A DNA stretch of 64,000 nucleotides from Paraburkholderia aspalathi (GTDB taxonomy: Bacteria > Pseudomonadota > Gammaproteobacteria > Burkholderiales > Burkholderiaceae), in the NCBI RefSeq assembly GCF_900116445.1, contig NZ_FPBH01000001.1:62001-126000 (forward strand), written 5' to 3'. The notes below the pieces were generated by a model, which was given only the letters and a program-made list of their open reading frames with translations, made no database searches and was not told the origin of the DNA. Position numbers and translations under genes: made by a program. Below, piece by piece: positions 52,621 through 61,171 of the stretch (positions are counted from its first letter, which is position 1; every line of letters begins with the position of its first letter).

Positions 52621-53444
52621 CCGTACCCGAAGTGTTGAATCAGTCGGCCGCTGCCCGGTCGATCCGTGACGGCGCGCGCATCGACGTGCGCCACGTCAGT
52701 CATCAATTCGCGCTGCGAGGCGCCGCGTTGCCAGTGCTTCAGGATGTCAGTTTCACGGTCGAGCCGGGCGAGTTCGTCGCGTTGCTCGGTCCGAGTGGTT
52801 GCGGCAAGTCCACCTTGCTGCGGCTGGTCGCTGGACTCGATACGCCGACGCAGGGCAGCGTGCAGGCCGATGGTGCGGCAATAGCCGGTCCTGATCCGTC
52901 GCGTGTAGTGGTGTTTCAGGATCCAACCTTGTACCCATGGCGTACGGTGCGTGGCAATGTCGGGGTCGGTCCGCAGGCGCAGCGCAAACGCTTCGCGCGA
53001 CGCAACGGTCCGCAAGAGAAGCAGGCGGAGCAACGGATCGACGCCGCACTTGAGTTGGTCGGCCTCAGCGAATTCGCCGAAGCGTTTCCGCATCAATTGT
53101 CGGGTGGCATGGCGCAGCGCGTGGCGTTGGCCCGCGCGCTCGTCAACGATCCGGCGCTGCTGGTGCTGGACGAGCCGTTCGGCAAGCTCGACTCCCTCAC
53201 ACGTATCCGCATGCAGGGTGAACTGGCGCGGCTTTGGTTGGACGCGCGCTTTTCCGTGCTACTGGTGACGCATGACGTGGAAGAGGCGCTGTTGCTCGCC
53301 GACCGCGTGATCGTTTTCAGCGAGCGGCCTGCGCGCGTGGTCGCCGAAGTGCGCAACGACGCACCGTATCCGCGCCATCGCGACGATCCGAAACTGGTGG
53401 CGCTGCGCCGTGAGGTGCTCGCCCAGCTCGGACTCGACACCTGA
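52614..53444 (+). CDS. Sulfonate-type ABC transporter ATPase
   Basis: A 276-residue ATPase with Walker A GPSGCGKST (~residue 60), Q-loop FQDPTLYPWRTV, signature LSGGMAQRVALARAL, Walker B LLVLDEPFGKLDSL and VTHDVEEALLLADR. The LSGGMAQR signature places it in the nitrate/sulfonate/taurine group. It carries an insertion after the Q-loop (VGPQAQRKRFARRNGPQEKQ, about residues 120-142) that is longer than usual and basic. Confidence 0.92.
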   Translation: MVAVPEVLNQSAAARSIRDGARIDVRHVSHQFALRGAALPVLQDVSFTVEPGEFVALLGPSGCGKSTLLRLVAGLDTPTQGSVQADGAAIAGPDPSRVVVFQDPTLYPWRTVRGNVGVGPQAQRKRFARRNGPQEKQAEQRIDAALELVGLSEFAEAFPHQLSGGMAQRVALARALVNDPALLVLDEPFGKLDSLTRIRMQGELARLWLDARFSVLLVTHDVEEALLLADRVIVFSERPARVVAEVRNDAPYPRHRDDPKLVALRREVLAQLGLDT

Positions 53445-53485
53445 ACGAATAAAACAATCGATAATGACCAGAGGAACAGTCAACC

Positions 53486-54523
53486 ATGAATCCCTACGAT
53501 GAATCTCCGCTGAGTCCGGCCCGCCGCGCGTGGTTGCGCAAGATGGCCTGGACAGCGGGCGCGGCGGCGCTCGGTGGTGCGTCGCTGATGCCAGGAACGC
53601 TTGCGTTCGCTCAAACGCCGCAGGCTCCGCTCAAGCCCCTCAAGCTCTCCTGGAACGCGGGCGCAATCTGTACCGCGCCTGTGGCTGTTGCAGTGAAGCA
53701 GGGCTTTTTCGAGCGGCACGGTTTGCAGGTGGAACTCGTGAATTTTTCAGGGTCGACCGATCAGTTGCTCGAGGCAATCGCGACGGGCAAGTCCGATGCG
53801 GGTGTCGGCATGGCGCTGCGTTGGATCAAGCCGCTGGAGCAGGGCTTCGATGTGAAACTCACTGCGGGGATTCACGGCGGGTGCATGCGTTTGCTGGCCA
53901 CGCGCGCGTCGGGCATCGTCGATGTGGCGGGGCTGAAGGGCCGCACGATCGGCGTGAGCGATATGGCGAGCCCGACCAAGAATTTCTTCGCCATCGTGCT
54001 GAAAAAGATCGGCGTCGATCCGGAGCGCGATGTGAACTGGCGCCAGTATCCGGCGAACCTGCTGGGCGAGGCGCTGAAGAAGGGCGAAGTGCAGGCGATC
54101 GCGGATGGCGACCCGACGATCTGGTCGATCCGCGAATCCGACCACTTGTATGAGGTGTCGAACAATCTGTGCGGTGAATATCAGACGCGTTCGTGCTGTG
54201 TGCTCGGCGTGCGCGGTACGCTGGTGCGAAAGGATCGCGCCACCGCGCAGGCGTTGACGCAGGCGCTGCTCGAAGCGACCGAATGGACTGCGAATCATCC
54301 TGCGGACGCCGCCGCGATTTTCTCGGTCTATACGCCGTCCGCCGATGTGGGCCAACTGGCGGCGATGCTCAAGAGCCACACCGATCGCCACCATCCGGTT
54401 GGGGATGCGTTCAAGAAGGAGATCTCGCTTTATGCCGACGACCTGAAGGCGGTGGGCGTGCTCAATAGCGGCACCGATTCCAATCGTCTCGCGGATCGGG
54501 TGTTCTCGAACGTGCTGGCTTGA
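53486..54523 (+). CDS. Sulfonate-type ABC transporter binding protein (Tat signal)
   Basis: A 345-residue SsuA/TauA/NMT1-like binding protein. The N-terminus SPARRAWLRKMAWTAGAAAL has the twin-Arg and hydrophobic core of a Tat signal, cleaved near AFAQ (~residue 43). The mature protein has LKLSWNAGAICTAPVAVAVK, FFERHGLQVELVNFSGSTDQ and DLKAVGVLNSGTDSNRLADRV. Tat export of binding proteins is unusual but known. A GAGG site precedes the ATG. It completes the permease-ATPase-binding protein set. Confidence 0.9.
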   Translation: MNPYDESPLSPARRAWLRKMAWTAGAAALGGASLMPGTLAFAQTPQAPLKPLKLSWNAGAICTAPVAVAVKQGFFERHGLQVELVNFSGSTDQLLEAIATGKSDAGVGMALRWIKPLEQGFDVKLTAGIHGGCMRLLATRASGIVDVAGLKGRTIGVSDMASPTKNFFAIVLKKIGVDPERDVNWRQYPANLLGEALKKGEVQAIADGDPTIWSIRESDHLYEVSNNLCGEYQTRSCCVLGVRGTLVRKDRATAQALTQALLEATEWTANHPADAAAIFSVYTPSADVGQLAAMLKSHTDRHHPVGDAFKKEISLYADDLKAVGVLNSGTDSNRLADRVFSNVLA

Positions 54524-54639
54524 CGGCGCGCCGTATCCGTCCGATATGCGGTTTGTGTCGATCGATAGTCGAATTTATCGTTTGGCCGTGGCGGAAGGCA
54601 TCGTTACGCTAATCGGCTTGCCTATGATGCGCCGACGCC

Positions 54640-55908
54640 ATGATGAACCCGCACAATTCTCCGCCGTCGCGCGGCCGCCGTCGACTGCTGGGTCGTCTGG
54701 CGGCCGGCGGTCTCGTCGTTTCACACGCCGCGGCAGCTAGCGAACTGCTGCGGCCGCTCGAGGTCGCGTCTTCGACTCGGGTGCCCGGCGGGCCTGTACT
54801 CGAGCATCCATACGGCGTGCCGTCGCCGCATGAAGCAAATGTCGTGCGGCGGAGTGCGCGCGCGTGGCCGCTGCCCGGCGCGGCTTCGTCGATGACGCCG
54901 CTTGCCGATCTGCACGGTACGCTCACACCCAACGGTCTGGTCTACGAACGTCATCACGGCGGCGTGCCCGACATCGATCCCGATCAGCATCGGCTAGCCA
55001 TTCATGGCCTCGTGCGCACGCCCAAACTGTTCACGATGGACGACCTGCTGCGCCTGCCGTCCGAATCGCGGATTCATTTTCTCGAATGCTCCGGCAATAC
55101 CGGCAACGAATGGAATGGCCCGAGCGGCATGCCGGTGCAACTCACGCATGGTTTGCTGTCGTGCTGCGAATGGACCGGTGTGCGTTTGTCGACTTTGCTG
55201 GAGGAGGTGGGTGGTGTGACGGCGTCCGGCAAGACAAGCGGCGGCGGCTGGTTGCTGGCCGAAGGCGCGGATGCCGCTGCGATGACACGCAGCTTGCCAT
55301 TCGATCGGATACTCGACCGCGCGCTCGTGGTCTATGCGCAGAACGGCGAACGCTTGCGTCCCGAGAACGGCTATCCGTTGCGTCTGATCGTTCCCGGCTT
55401 CGAGGGCAATACGAACGTCAAATGGCTACGTAGGCTAAAGGTGGTCGATGCGCCGTTGCAAACGCGCGAGGAAACTTCGAAGTACACGAGCCTGCTTGCG
55501 AACGGCACCGCGCGTCAGTTTGCGTTCGAGATGGATGCGAAGTCGGTTATCACGCGACCCTCGCCAGGACATCGTCTCACCACGCACGGTTATTACCCGA
55601 TCACGGGTCTCGCCTGGTCCGGACGCGGGACGATCCGCAAGGTGGAGGTGTCGACCGACGGCGGCGCGACGTGGCGTCCCGCGCGTCTGGACGGTGCGAT
55701 CCTGGATCGTGCGCTCACGCGTTTTCAGGCGGACTGGCGCTGGGATGGCGGTGCGACTGCGATTCTTTCGCGCGCCACCGATTCGACCGGCTATGTGCAA
55801 CCGACACGAGCCGAACTCGTCGCCGCGCGTGGCCTGAATTCGCAGTACCACTACAACGCGATCCAGCAATGGCGAGTGGATGCTAACGGCGAGGTGCGTA
55901 ATGCGTGA
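54640..55908 (+). CDS. SoxC-like sulfite dehydrogenase, molybdopterin subunit
   Basis: A 422-residue sulfite oxidase-family protein. A Tat signal (RGRRRLLGRLAAGGLVVSHA) at ~11-30 sends it to the periplasm. HFLECSGNTGNEWN has the Mo-binding Cys150, and further features of the Mo domain are YPLRLIVPGFEGNTNVKWLRRL. The C-terminal dimerisation domain has GLAWSGRGTIRKVEVSTDGG. The following gene, overlapping by 8 bases, encodes a cytochrome c that can take the electrons, as SoxD does. The full sox cluster is absent, so it probably oxidises sulfite released by desulfonation. Two adjacent ATGs (54640, 54643) are possible starts. Confidence 0.92.
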   Translation: MMNPHNSPPSRGRRRLLGRLAAGGLVVSHAAAASELLRPLEVASSTRVPGGPVLEHPYGVPSPHEANVVRRSARAWPLPGAASSMTPLADLHGTLTPNGLVYERHHGGVPDIDPDQHRLAIHGLVRTPKLFTMDDLLRLPSESRIHFLECSGNTGNEWNGPSGMPVQLTHGLLSCCEWTGVRLSTLLEEVGGVTASGKTSGGGWLLAEGADAAAMTRSLPFDRILDRALVVYAQNGERLRPENGYPLRLIVPGFEGNTNVKWLRRLKVVDAPLQTREETSKYTSLLANGTARQFAFEMDAKSVITRPSPGHRLTTHGYYPITGLAWSGRGTIRKVEVSTDGGATWRPARLDGAILDRALTRFQADWRWDGGATAILSRATDSTGYVQPTRAELVAARGLNSQYHYNAIQQWRVDANGEVRNA

Positions 55909-56491
55909 TGACCGCCGTTTGACCGGCGTGCGGGCGCGAACGGCACGGACCGCGCTGGCCGTGCTGCTTTCGCTCACGGCACTGACATCGTGCTCATCGA
56001 TTGCGCCGGGTGACCAGAGCGCCAGGTCGATCCATGATATCGGCACGCCGCTCACCGAGCAGGACCTCGCTGCCTGGAACATCGACGTGGCGCCGGATGG
56101 CCGCGGCCTGCCTGCGGGCAGCGGCGACGTCGCCACCGGCGCGCACATATTCGCCGCAAAATGCGCGGCGTGCCACGGCGCGCAGGGGCAGGGCGGTCTC
56201 GGCGATCAACTGGTGGGTGGGCAGGGCACACTGACCAGCGCGAAGCCGAAGCGCACCGTGGGCAGCTACTGGCCCTATGCGACGACGCTCTTCGACTATA
56301 TTCGCCGCGCGATGCCCTACAACGCGCCTGAATCGCTTTCCGCCGACGAGGTGTACGCGCTCAGCGCATTTCTGCTCAACCAGAACGGCATCGTGCCGGC
56401 GAATACGCGGCTCGACGCGGCCTCGCTGCCGCGTGTGGCGATGCCTAATCGCGGCGGTTTTGTGGCTGATCCGCGTCCAGGGCAGCTATGA
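55901..56491 (+). CDS. Cytochrome c lipoprotein, SoxD-like electron acceptor
   Basis: A 196-residue single-haem c-type cytochrome. The N-terminus ends in LTALTSCSS, a lipobox with the lipid-modified Cys at about residue 30, so it is probably anchored in a membrane facing the periplasm. The haem motif is C88-AA-C91-H92 and a likely Met ligand follows in RAMPYNAPESLSADEVYAL. YWPYATTLFDYIRRAMP is the typical SoxD region. The ATG at 55901 overlaps the SoxC-like stop by 8 bases. It accepts electrons from the sulfite dehydrogenase and passes them to the respiratory chain. Confidence 0.9.
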   Translation: MRDDRRLTGVRARTARTALAVLLSLTALTSCSSIAPGDQSARSIHDIGTPLTEQDLAAWNIDVAPDGRGLPAGSGDVATGAHIFAAKCAACHGAQGQGGLGDQLVGGQGTLTSAKPKRTVGSYWPYATTLFDYIRRAMPYNAPESLSADEVYALSAFLLNQNGIVPANTRLDAASLPRVAMPNRGGFVADPRPGQL

Positions 56492-56585
56492 GGCGCTTGC
56501 GCTGATCGGACGGTCCGGGAGCGGGCCCGAAGCGCCGCTAACCGTTATTGCCGGCTCGCTCATGTAACCGCTCATGCAGTCGGCT

Positions 56586-57734
56586 TCATGCAGCCGGCGC
56601 AGCAGGCGCATTCGGTGTGTATTTCCGCAGCCGCTGGGAAATCAGATGCGAAGGTTTTTCGATCATCCGGTAAAACGCGTAGCTGATGGCGAACGCCAAC
56701 GCCACCTGCACGAACCAGGCGAATCGGGACGTCTCGTCGAATCGGGTCATTTCCAGCAGGGCGAGCGCCATCTTGTGGCAAAGATAGAGGCTATAGGACC
56801 ACGCGCCAAAAGTAGCCAGTCTGGACCAGACGCCGCCTCTGGAAGGCGTGGCTGTCTCCGCCGCGATCCAGATTGCCGCGAGGAACTGAAATAGCGGAAG
56901 CGTGATATCGGGCGTAATCAACGGCACAACGGCCGGTTTGAGATTCGATTCGGACAGCAGAATCATAACGGCGGCCCCGGCAGCGACAATCACCACTCTC
57001 AGCGCAACCAGGTGATTCGCGAGAAAGCGGGTGCTGCGATCAAGGCCGCGCTTGATCATCAGGGTAAGCGGCGAATACGCGCCACGAACGTGGAACTGCT
57101 CCGCGTTGCGCTGAGTCTCCGCGATCAGGCAGCCGAAGATCCATCCAGCCGCATACAGTAAAGCCGTACCCGGAACGCCATACGTCTCAATGACGCAGCC
57201 GTGGCAAACGGGATGCCCGATCAGGCGAACCACAGCCACCATCACGCCCGCCGCAACCGCGCAGCCAACGATCATTTCGCCGATGTAGCGAAAGCGGGCG
57301 CGCAGGAGCGGATAAGCGGCGTAATACACCATCTCGCAATAGAGCGACCACAGCACGGACTCCAGATAGTTCTGCCCCGTCGGCAACGGTTGAACGAGGC
57401 ACAGCAGGATGACTAGCGGTAATCCAATGCGGATGAATCTGGACGCGTAATAGTTGATTGGCTTAAGCGTCACATCCTTTTGATATGCGTTATGGATGCA
57501 ATAGCCGGAAATGACAAAGAAGACGATGACGGCGGCAGGGCCCGCGAACAGCGCTGTCGAGCCGGACCATAGTGCGCCGCCGAGGAAGGCGAGTTGATGA
57601 GGCAGAAGTTCTTTAAACGCGGGTGGCTTGAAGTGATACATCAGCACCCAGACAGCCGCGAGGAATCGAATCGCATCAATCTTTAGCGACTTGTTCAGAT
57701 TCGCAGACGCTGAGAGATTCAAGGTGATCGCCAT
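56586..57734 (-). CDS. Acyltransferase 3 family membrane protein
   Basis: A 382-residue OafA/NodX-type acyltransferase with about ten transmembrane helices. DAIRFLAAVWVLMYHFKPP (~residues 20-38) holds the family His-containing RFxAAxxVxxxH-like motif (here MYHF), and FFVISGYCIHNAY is the second conserved motif. It likely O-acylates a surface glycan. Its lower GC and AT-rich flanks (57735-57996) differ from the neighbours, and no glycan genes adjoin, so it could be a recent arrival (inference). Confidence 0.88.
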   Translation of the reverse strand: MAITLNLSASANLNKSLKIDAIRFLAAVWVLMYHFKPPAFKELLPHQLAFLGGALWSGSTALFAGPAAVIVFFVISGYCIHNAYQKDVTLKPINYYASRFIRIGLPLVILLCLVQPLPTGQNYLESVLWSLYCEMVYYAAYPLLRARFRYIGEMIVGCAVAAGVMVAVVRLIGHPVCHGCVIETYGVPGTALLYAAGWIFGCLIAETQRNAEQFHVRGAYSPLTLMIKRGLDRSTRFLANHLVALRVVIVAAGAAVMILLSESNLKPAVVPLITPDITLPLFQFLAAIWIAAETATPSRGGVWSRLATFGAWSYSLYLCHKMALALLEMTRFDETSRFAWFVQVALAFAISYAFYRMIEKPSHLISQRLRKYTPNAPAAPAA

Positions 57735-57996
57735 TTATTGCCCCTTCTTCTATTCAGGCTGCGGCGATCTTACGTCTGTCGTGATCAACAAAAATCGAAA
57801 AAAATGGGGAAATAAATGTCCCACCAGGCCTCAGTAAAATGCAATGTTGGGCGGTTGTTTTTGTCAGCGTCAGGTGCGGGTTTACAGCAATACCTTGCGG
57901 CATTGGCATAGGTTTTAGCCCGAATGGATTGATGCGGGCACAATTCAAAGCTAGGCTCTGTCGAAACCGAACAATAATTCGAGGCGCAAGGATCCA

Positions 57997-58416
57997 ATGA
58001 CTCCATCGGAAAACATTGACCAGCTGATCGCAGGCATCACGGACTGGCGTGGCAAAACATTCGCCAGCATCCGCAAAACCATCCTTGAAGCCGACCCGGA
58101 GATCATCGAGGAATGGAAGTGGATGGGAAGCCCGGTGTGGTCCCGCGACGGAATGATCGCGGTCGCCAATGCTCATAAAGGGGAGGTGAAGCTGACCTTT
58201 GCCCACGGGGCGAATCTCGCCGATCCCGACAAGCTTTTCAACGCGGGCCTCGACGGTAACGCGAGACGCGCGATCGATTTTCTCGAGGGCGATAAGGTCA
58301 ATGGGCCCGCTTTAAAGAAACTCGTGCGCGCCGCTATTGAGTACAACCAGACCAAATTGAAGAAAAATGCGCCGGCGAGTACTCGAGCGAAAGCACATAA
58401 AGCTAAAGAGGCGTGA
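57997..58416 (+). CDS. DUF1801 family protein
   Basis: A 139-residue YdhG/DUF1801-type protein, function unknown. TDWRGKTFASIRKTILEADPEIIEEWKW (in parts, ~18-45) and MGSPVWSRDGMIAVANAHKGEVKLTF are characteristic. The C-terminal 25 residues are Lys-rich and probably disordered. AAGGA precedes the ATG by six bases. It converges on crcB. Confidence 0.82.
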   Translation: MTPSENIDQLIAGITDWRGKTFASIRKTILEADPEIIEEWKWMGSPVWSRDGMIAVANAHKGEVKLTFAHGANLADPDKLFNAGLDGNARRAIDFLEGDKVNGPALKKLVRAAIEYNQTKLKKNAPASTRAKAHKAKEA

Positions 58417-58479
58417 AGCAATAGCGTTATCTTGGGGAAGCGCTTGGGCCGATCAGGCTGATTGGAATATCTACGGTTC

Positions 58480-58860
58480 TCAGCGCGACAGCAACGAAAC
58501 GGTCGCGATGCCGAGAATCGTCATGATGAGCGAAGCCGCTACGTGAATGACGATTTCGCCTGCCGCCCAGCCGAGCCGGCCGTCCTGCAAGCGCTGCACG
58601 ACTTCCGCTGAGAACGTCGAGAACGTCGACAGGCCGCCCATCAAGCCTGTGATGACGAAGAGCCGCCATTCCGGCGCGATCTGCGGCACCCTTGCGAACC
58701 ACGCAACCGCGACGCCGATAACGTAGCCGGCAATCACATTAGCGGCGAAGGTGCCGAGCGGCATGCCCGTGAACAGGCCGTTCAGACGGATACCGAGAAA
58801 CCAGCGGAACAGCGAGCCGAGCGCGCCGCCGATGCCGACCGCGAGAATGGACAAATACAT
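58480..58860 (-). CDS. crcB: Fluoride channel CrcB/Fluc
   Basis: A 126-residue four-helix Fluc fluoride exporter. [20 protein letters not shown] (in the N-terminal part), [16 protein letters not shown] with the pore Asn, and [20 protein letters not shown] with the TFST signature are all present. It works as an antiparallel dimer. I saw no fluoride riboswitch in the 300 bases upstream. It is divergent from DUF190, its frequent partner. Confidence 0.95.
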   Translation of the reverse strand: MYLSILAVGIGGALGSLFRWFLGIRLNGLFTGMPLGTFAANVIAGYVIGVAVAWFARVPQIAPEWRLFVITGLMGGLSTFSTFSAEVVQRLQDGRLGWAAGEIVIHVAASLIMTILGIATVSLLSR

Positions 58861-59169
58861 GAAGAAGTACTCTGGCGAAGCCGAAAGGTCGACAAACCGG
58901 GCTTGAGCGGAAGGCGTGATGCCGCGTCCGCAGTCGTCCGGGCGAAGCAGGCATCATCAGCCATCGAGGGCGGTTGAGGGAGAACGCCATCGGGAGAATG
59001 CCATCTCCAGCGCGCCAGTCTAGCATTGGCAGGGCATTGGGGACAGGTGAGCGCCGTCGCGGCGCGCGTGTCCGGTCTGCATCGCGTGGGGCGTGATCTA
59101 GAATCAATAGAGGGCCTGCGAGCGTCTGCCGTGGTCCACTGCAACGCCGCAACCGCGCGGGAGGCCGAC

Positions 59170-59517
59170 ATGACGAAGGGCTACCAGCTCACGTTCTATA
59201 CGGAGAAGAACCGGCGCCACGGCCATCAATCGGTCGTGGAATGTCTGCTGTCGATCGCGAAGCTCATCGGCATTCATGGCGCGACCGTCGTGGCGGCGGC
59301 CGAAGGCGTCGGCCACGCTGGCGCGCGGCATGCAGCGCGCTTCTTCGAACTGGCGGATCAACCGCAACTGGTGATCTTCGCGGTCACCGAAGGGGAGGCG
59401 GAAGCCTTGCTCGAAGCGGTGCGAGCGGGCTGCCTCCCGGTGTTCTACACGCGTTGCCCGATCGAATTCGGCCTGATCGGTGAACACGGGGACGCGAAAC
59501 ATCCGGCGCGCCGCTAA
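59170..59517 (+). CDS. DUF190 family protein (PII-like fold)
   Basis: A 115-residue DUF190 protein whose fold is related to PII/CutA proteins. YQLTFYTEKNRRHGHQSVVE, GATVVAAAEGVGHAGARHA and QPQLVIFAVTEGEAEALLEAV fit the family. It commonly occurs beside crcB, which is the divergent neighbour. It also lies next to amtB, whose usual regulator is a PII protein, though DUF190 is not a true GlnK. Confidence 0.85.
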   Translation: MTKGYQLTFYTEKNRRHGHQSVVECLLSIAKLIGIHGATVVAAAEGVGHAGARHAARFFELADQPQLVIFAVTEGEAEALLEAVRAGCLPVFYTRCPIEFGLIGEHGDAKHPARR

Positions 59518-59560
59518 GCCTGGTTTGCGGTCAATGAGCGACTAACTAGCGGTTAAGCCG

Positions 59561-60763
59561 TCAGCCGACGCTTTCGCGCTCCGGCGTCGCCGAAATCTTG
59601 TGGATCGACAGGTCCGCGCCGTTGTATTCGTCTTCCTGGTCGAGCCGCAAGCCCACCGTCAGGCGAATCGCCCCATACACGAGCGTGCTGCCGAGCGTCG
59701 CCACCACGATGCCGCCCAACGTGCCGATCAGTTGCGCGCCGAACGATACGCCGCCCAGTCCCCCGAGCGCATGCAAGCCGAAGATGCCGGCGGCGAGGCC
59801 GCCCCACGCGCCGCACAGACCGTGCAATGGCCACACGCCGAGCACGTCGTCGATACGCCAGCGGTTTTGGACGCAGGTGAACATGTACACGAACAGCACG
59901 CCCGCAATGCCGCCCGTCACCAGCGCGCCGAGCGGATGCATCACGTCGGAGCCGGCGCACACCGCGACCAGCCCGGCGAGCGGGCCGTTGTACGTGAAGC
60001 CGGGGTCGTTGCGGCCCGCGAGCCACGCGCTCAGCGTGCCGCCGACCATCGCCATCAGCGAATTGACTGCCACGAGGCCGCTGATCTTGTCGACGGTCTG
60101 CGCGCTCATCACGTTAAAGCCGAACCAGCCGACCGCCAGCACCCACGCACCCAGCGCGAGGAACGGAATATTCGATGGCGGATGCGCGGCGATGCCGCCG
60201 TCGCGGTGATAGCGGCCATGGCGCGCGCCGAGCAGCAGCACGGCCGGCAACGCGACCCAGCCGCCAAACGCATGCACCACTACCGAACCGGCGAAATCGT
60301 GAAACGGCACGCCGAATACCTGGGTGAGCCAGCCCTGAATACCGAAGCGGCCGTTCCACGCGATCCCTTCGAAGAACGGATAGACGAAGCCGACCAGCAC
60401 GAAGGTGGCGAACAGTTGCGGATTGAATTTCGAGCGCTCGGCGATACCGCCCGATACGATCGCCGGGATCGCCGCCGCGAAGGTCAGCAGGAAGAAGAAG
60501 CGCACCAGCGCATAGCCGTTGTGCGCGGCCAGCGACTCGGCGCTGCCGAAGAACTGCACGCCGTAGGCAATCGTGTAGCCGATGAAGAAATACGCGATCG
60601 TCGAGACCGAGAAGTCCACCAGAATTTTGACGAGCGCATTGACCTGATTCTTTTTGCGGACCGTGCCGAGTTCGAGAAACGCGAACCCCGCATGCATGGC
60701 CAGCACCATCGCGGCACCCAGCAAAAGGAAGAGGGTATCGGTGCCGGTTTTCAGACTTTCCAT
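59561..60763 (-). CDS. amtB: Ammonium transporter AmtB
   Basis: A 400-residue Amt family transporter with 11 helices. FHDFAGSVVVHAFGGWVALP contains the first pore His and WPLHGLCGAWGGLAAGIFG the second, the twin-His of the ammonia pore. It starts directly with MESLKTGTDTLFLLLG and has no cleavable signal peptide, unlike E. coli AmtB. The C-terminal tail (LRLDQEDEYNGADLSIH) is the cytoplasmic region that GlnK usually regulates. No glnK is adjacent. A sigma-54 promoter and an NtrC-like site lie upstream, so it is a nitrogen-limitation gene. Confidence 0.95.
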   Translation of the reverse strand: MESLKTGTDTLFLLLGAAMVLAMHAGFAFLELGTVRKKNQVNALVKILVDFSVSTIAYFFIGYTIAYGVQFFGSAESLAAHNGYALVRFFFLLTFAAAIPAIVSGGIAERSKFNPQLFATFVLVGFVYPFFEGIAWNGRFGIQGWLTQVFGVPFHDFAGSVVVHAFGGWVALPAVLLLGARHGRYHRDGGIAAHPPSNIPFLALGAWVLAVGWFGFNVMSAQTVDKISGLVAVNSLMAMVGGTLSAWLAGRNDPGFTYNGPLAGLVAVCAGSDVMHPLGALVTGGIAGVLFVYMFTCVQNRWRIDDVLGVWPLHGLCGAWGGLAAGIFGLHALGGLGGVSFGAQLIGTLGGIVVATLGSTLVYGAIRLTVGLRLDQEDEYNGADLSIHKISATPERESVG

Positions 60764-60801
60764 CGATGTGTCCCGCTTATGACAAAAAAGCGGGCATGGA
60801 A

Positions 60802-60817
60802 TGCAAGAAGTGGGCCA
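60802..60817 (-). promoter_or_regulatory. Sigma-54 promoter of amtB
   Basis: On the minus strand TGGCCC-N5-TTGCA fits the -24/-12 consensus, with GG and GC separated by the required 10 bases. It ends ~39 bases before the amtB start, leaving a ~25-base leader. Confidence 0.82.
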
Positions 60818-60928
60818 AATTTGTGCCGAAAGCGTCGATAAGGTGCAAAACCGCACCGGGGTGGGGTTCATGACTTCCATGCCCGATCTGGTGATGCACC
60901 ATCGTTTGCACCTCGGACAATGACAAAA

Positions 60929-60943
60929 GCACCATATATGTGC
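60929..60943. promoter_or_regulatory. NtrC-type enhancer site
   Basis: GCACCATATATGTGC matches the NtrC pattern GCAC-N7-GTGC. It lies ~112 bases upstream of the sigma-54 promoter, and a weaker site GCACCATCGTTTGCA begins at 60896, 33 bases (about three helical turns) away, as in tandem NtrC enhancers. Confidence 0.7.
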
Positions 60944-61171
60944 GTTATGGCTTCGTATCGGTCGTCGCGATCCAAACCAGGGCACGACATTCGATTTGAT
61001 TTACGTTTAATTCAAAAGTCTGACGTTTTATGCGGATTCATTGCACCCGGGTTCGTATTTGGCGGCAGAAGCCTGGTTAGTGGCGCATCCTCTTTGTCTT
61101 CCTGCGTAAACGCCGACATAATGTGCCGTCCCGCGCACGATCTGCCGGCCATCGACTTCCAATGCGCACGC

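Larger units (their letters stand above)
60764..61171. promoter_or_regulatory. amtB / histidine kinase divergent control region (no gene)
   Basis: 408 bases without a credible gene. Near amtB it holds the sigma-54 promoter, then several GGTGC/TGCACC half sites (60842-60857, 60890-60912) and an NtrC-like site at 60929-60943. The half nearest the kinase gene (60960-61171) is plain and AT-richer, with no clear operator; a promoter for the kinase should lie there. Confidence 0.6.

Noticed and set aside
59600..60841. 413-residue plus-strand frame
   Set aside because: Antisense to amtB and very rich in Arg, His, Glu and Gln, typical of a shadow frame.
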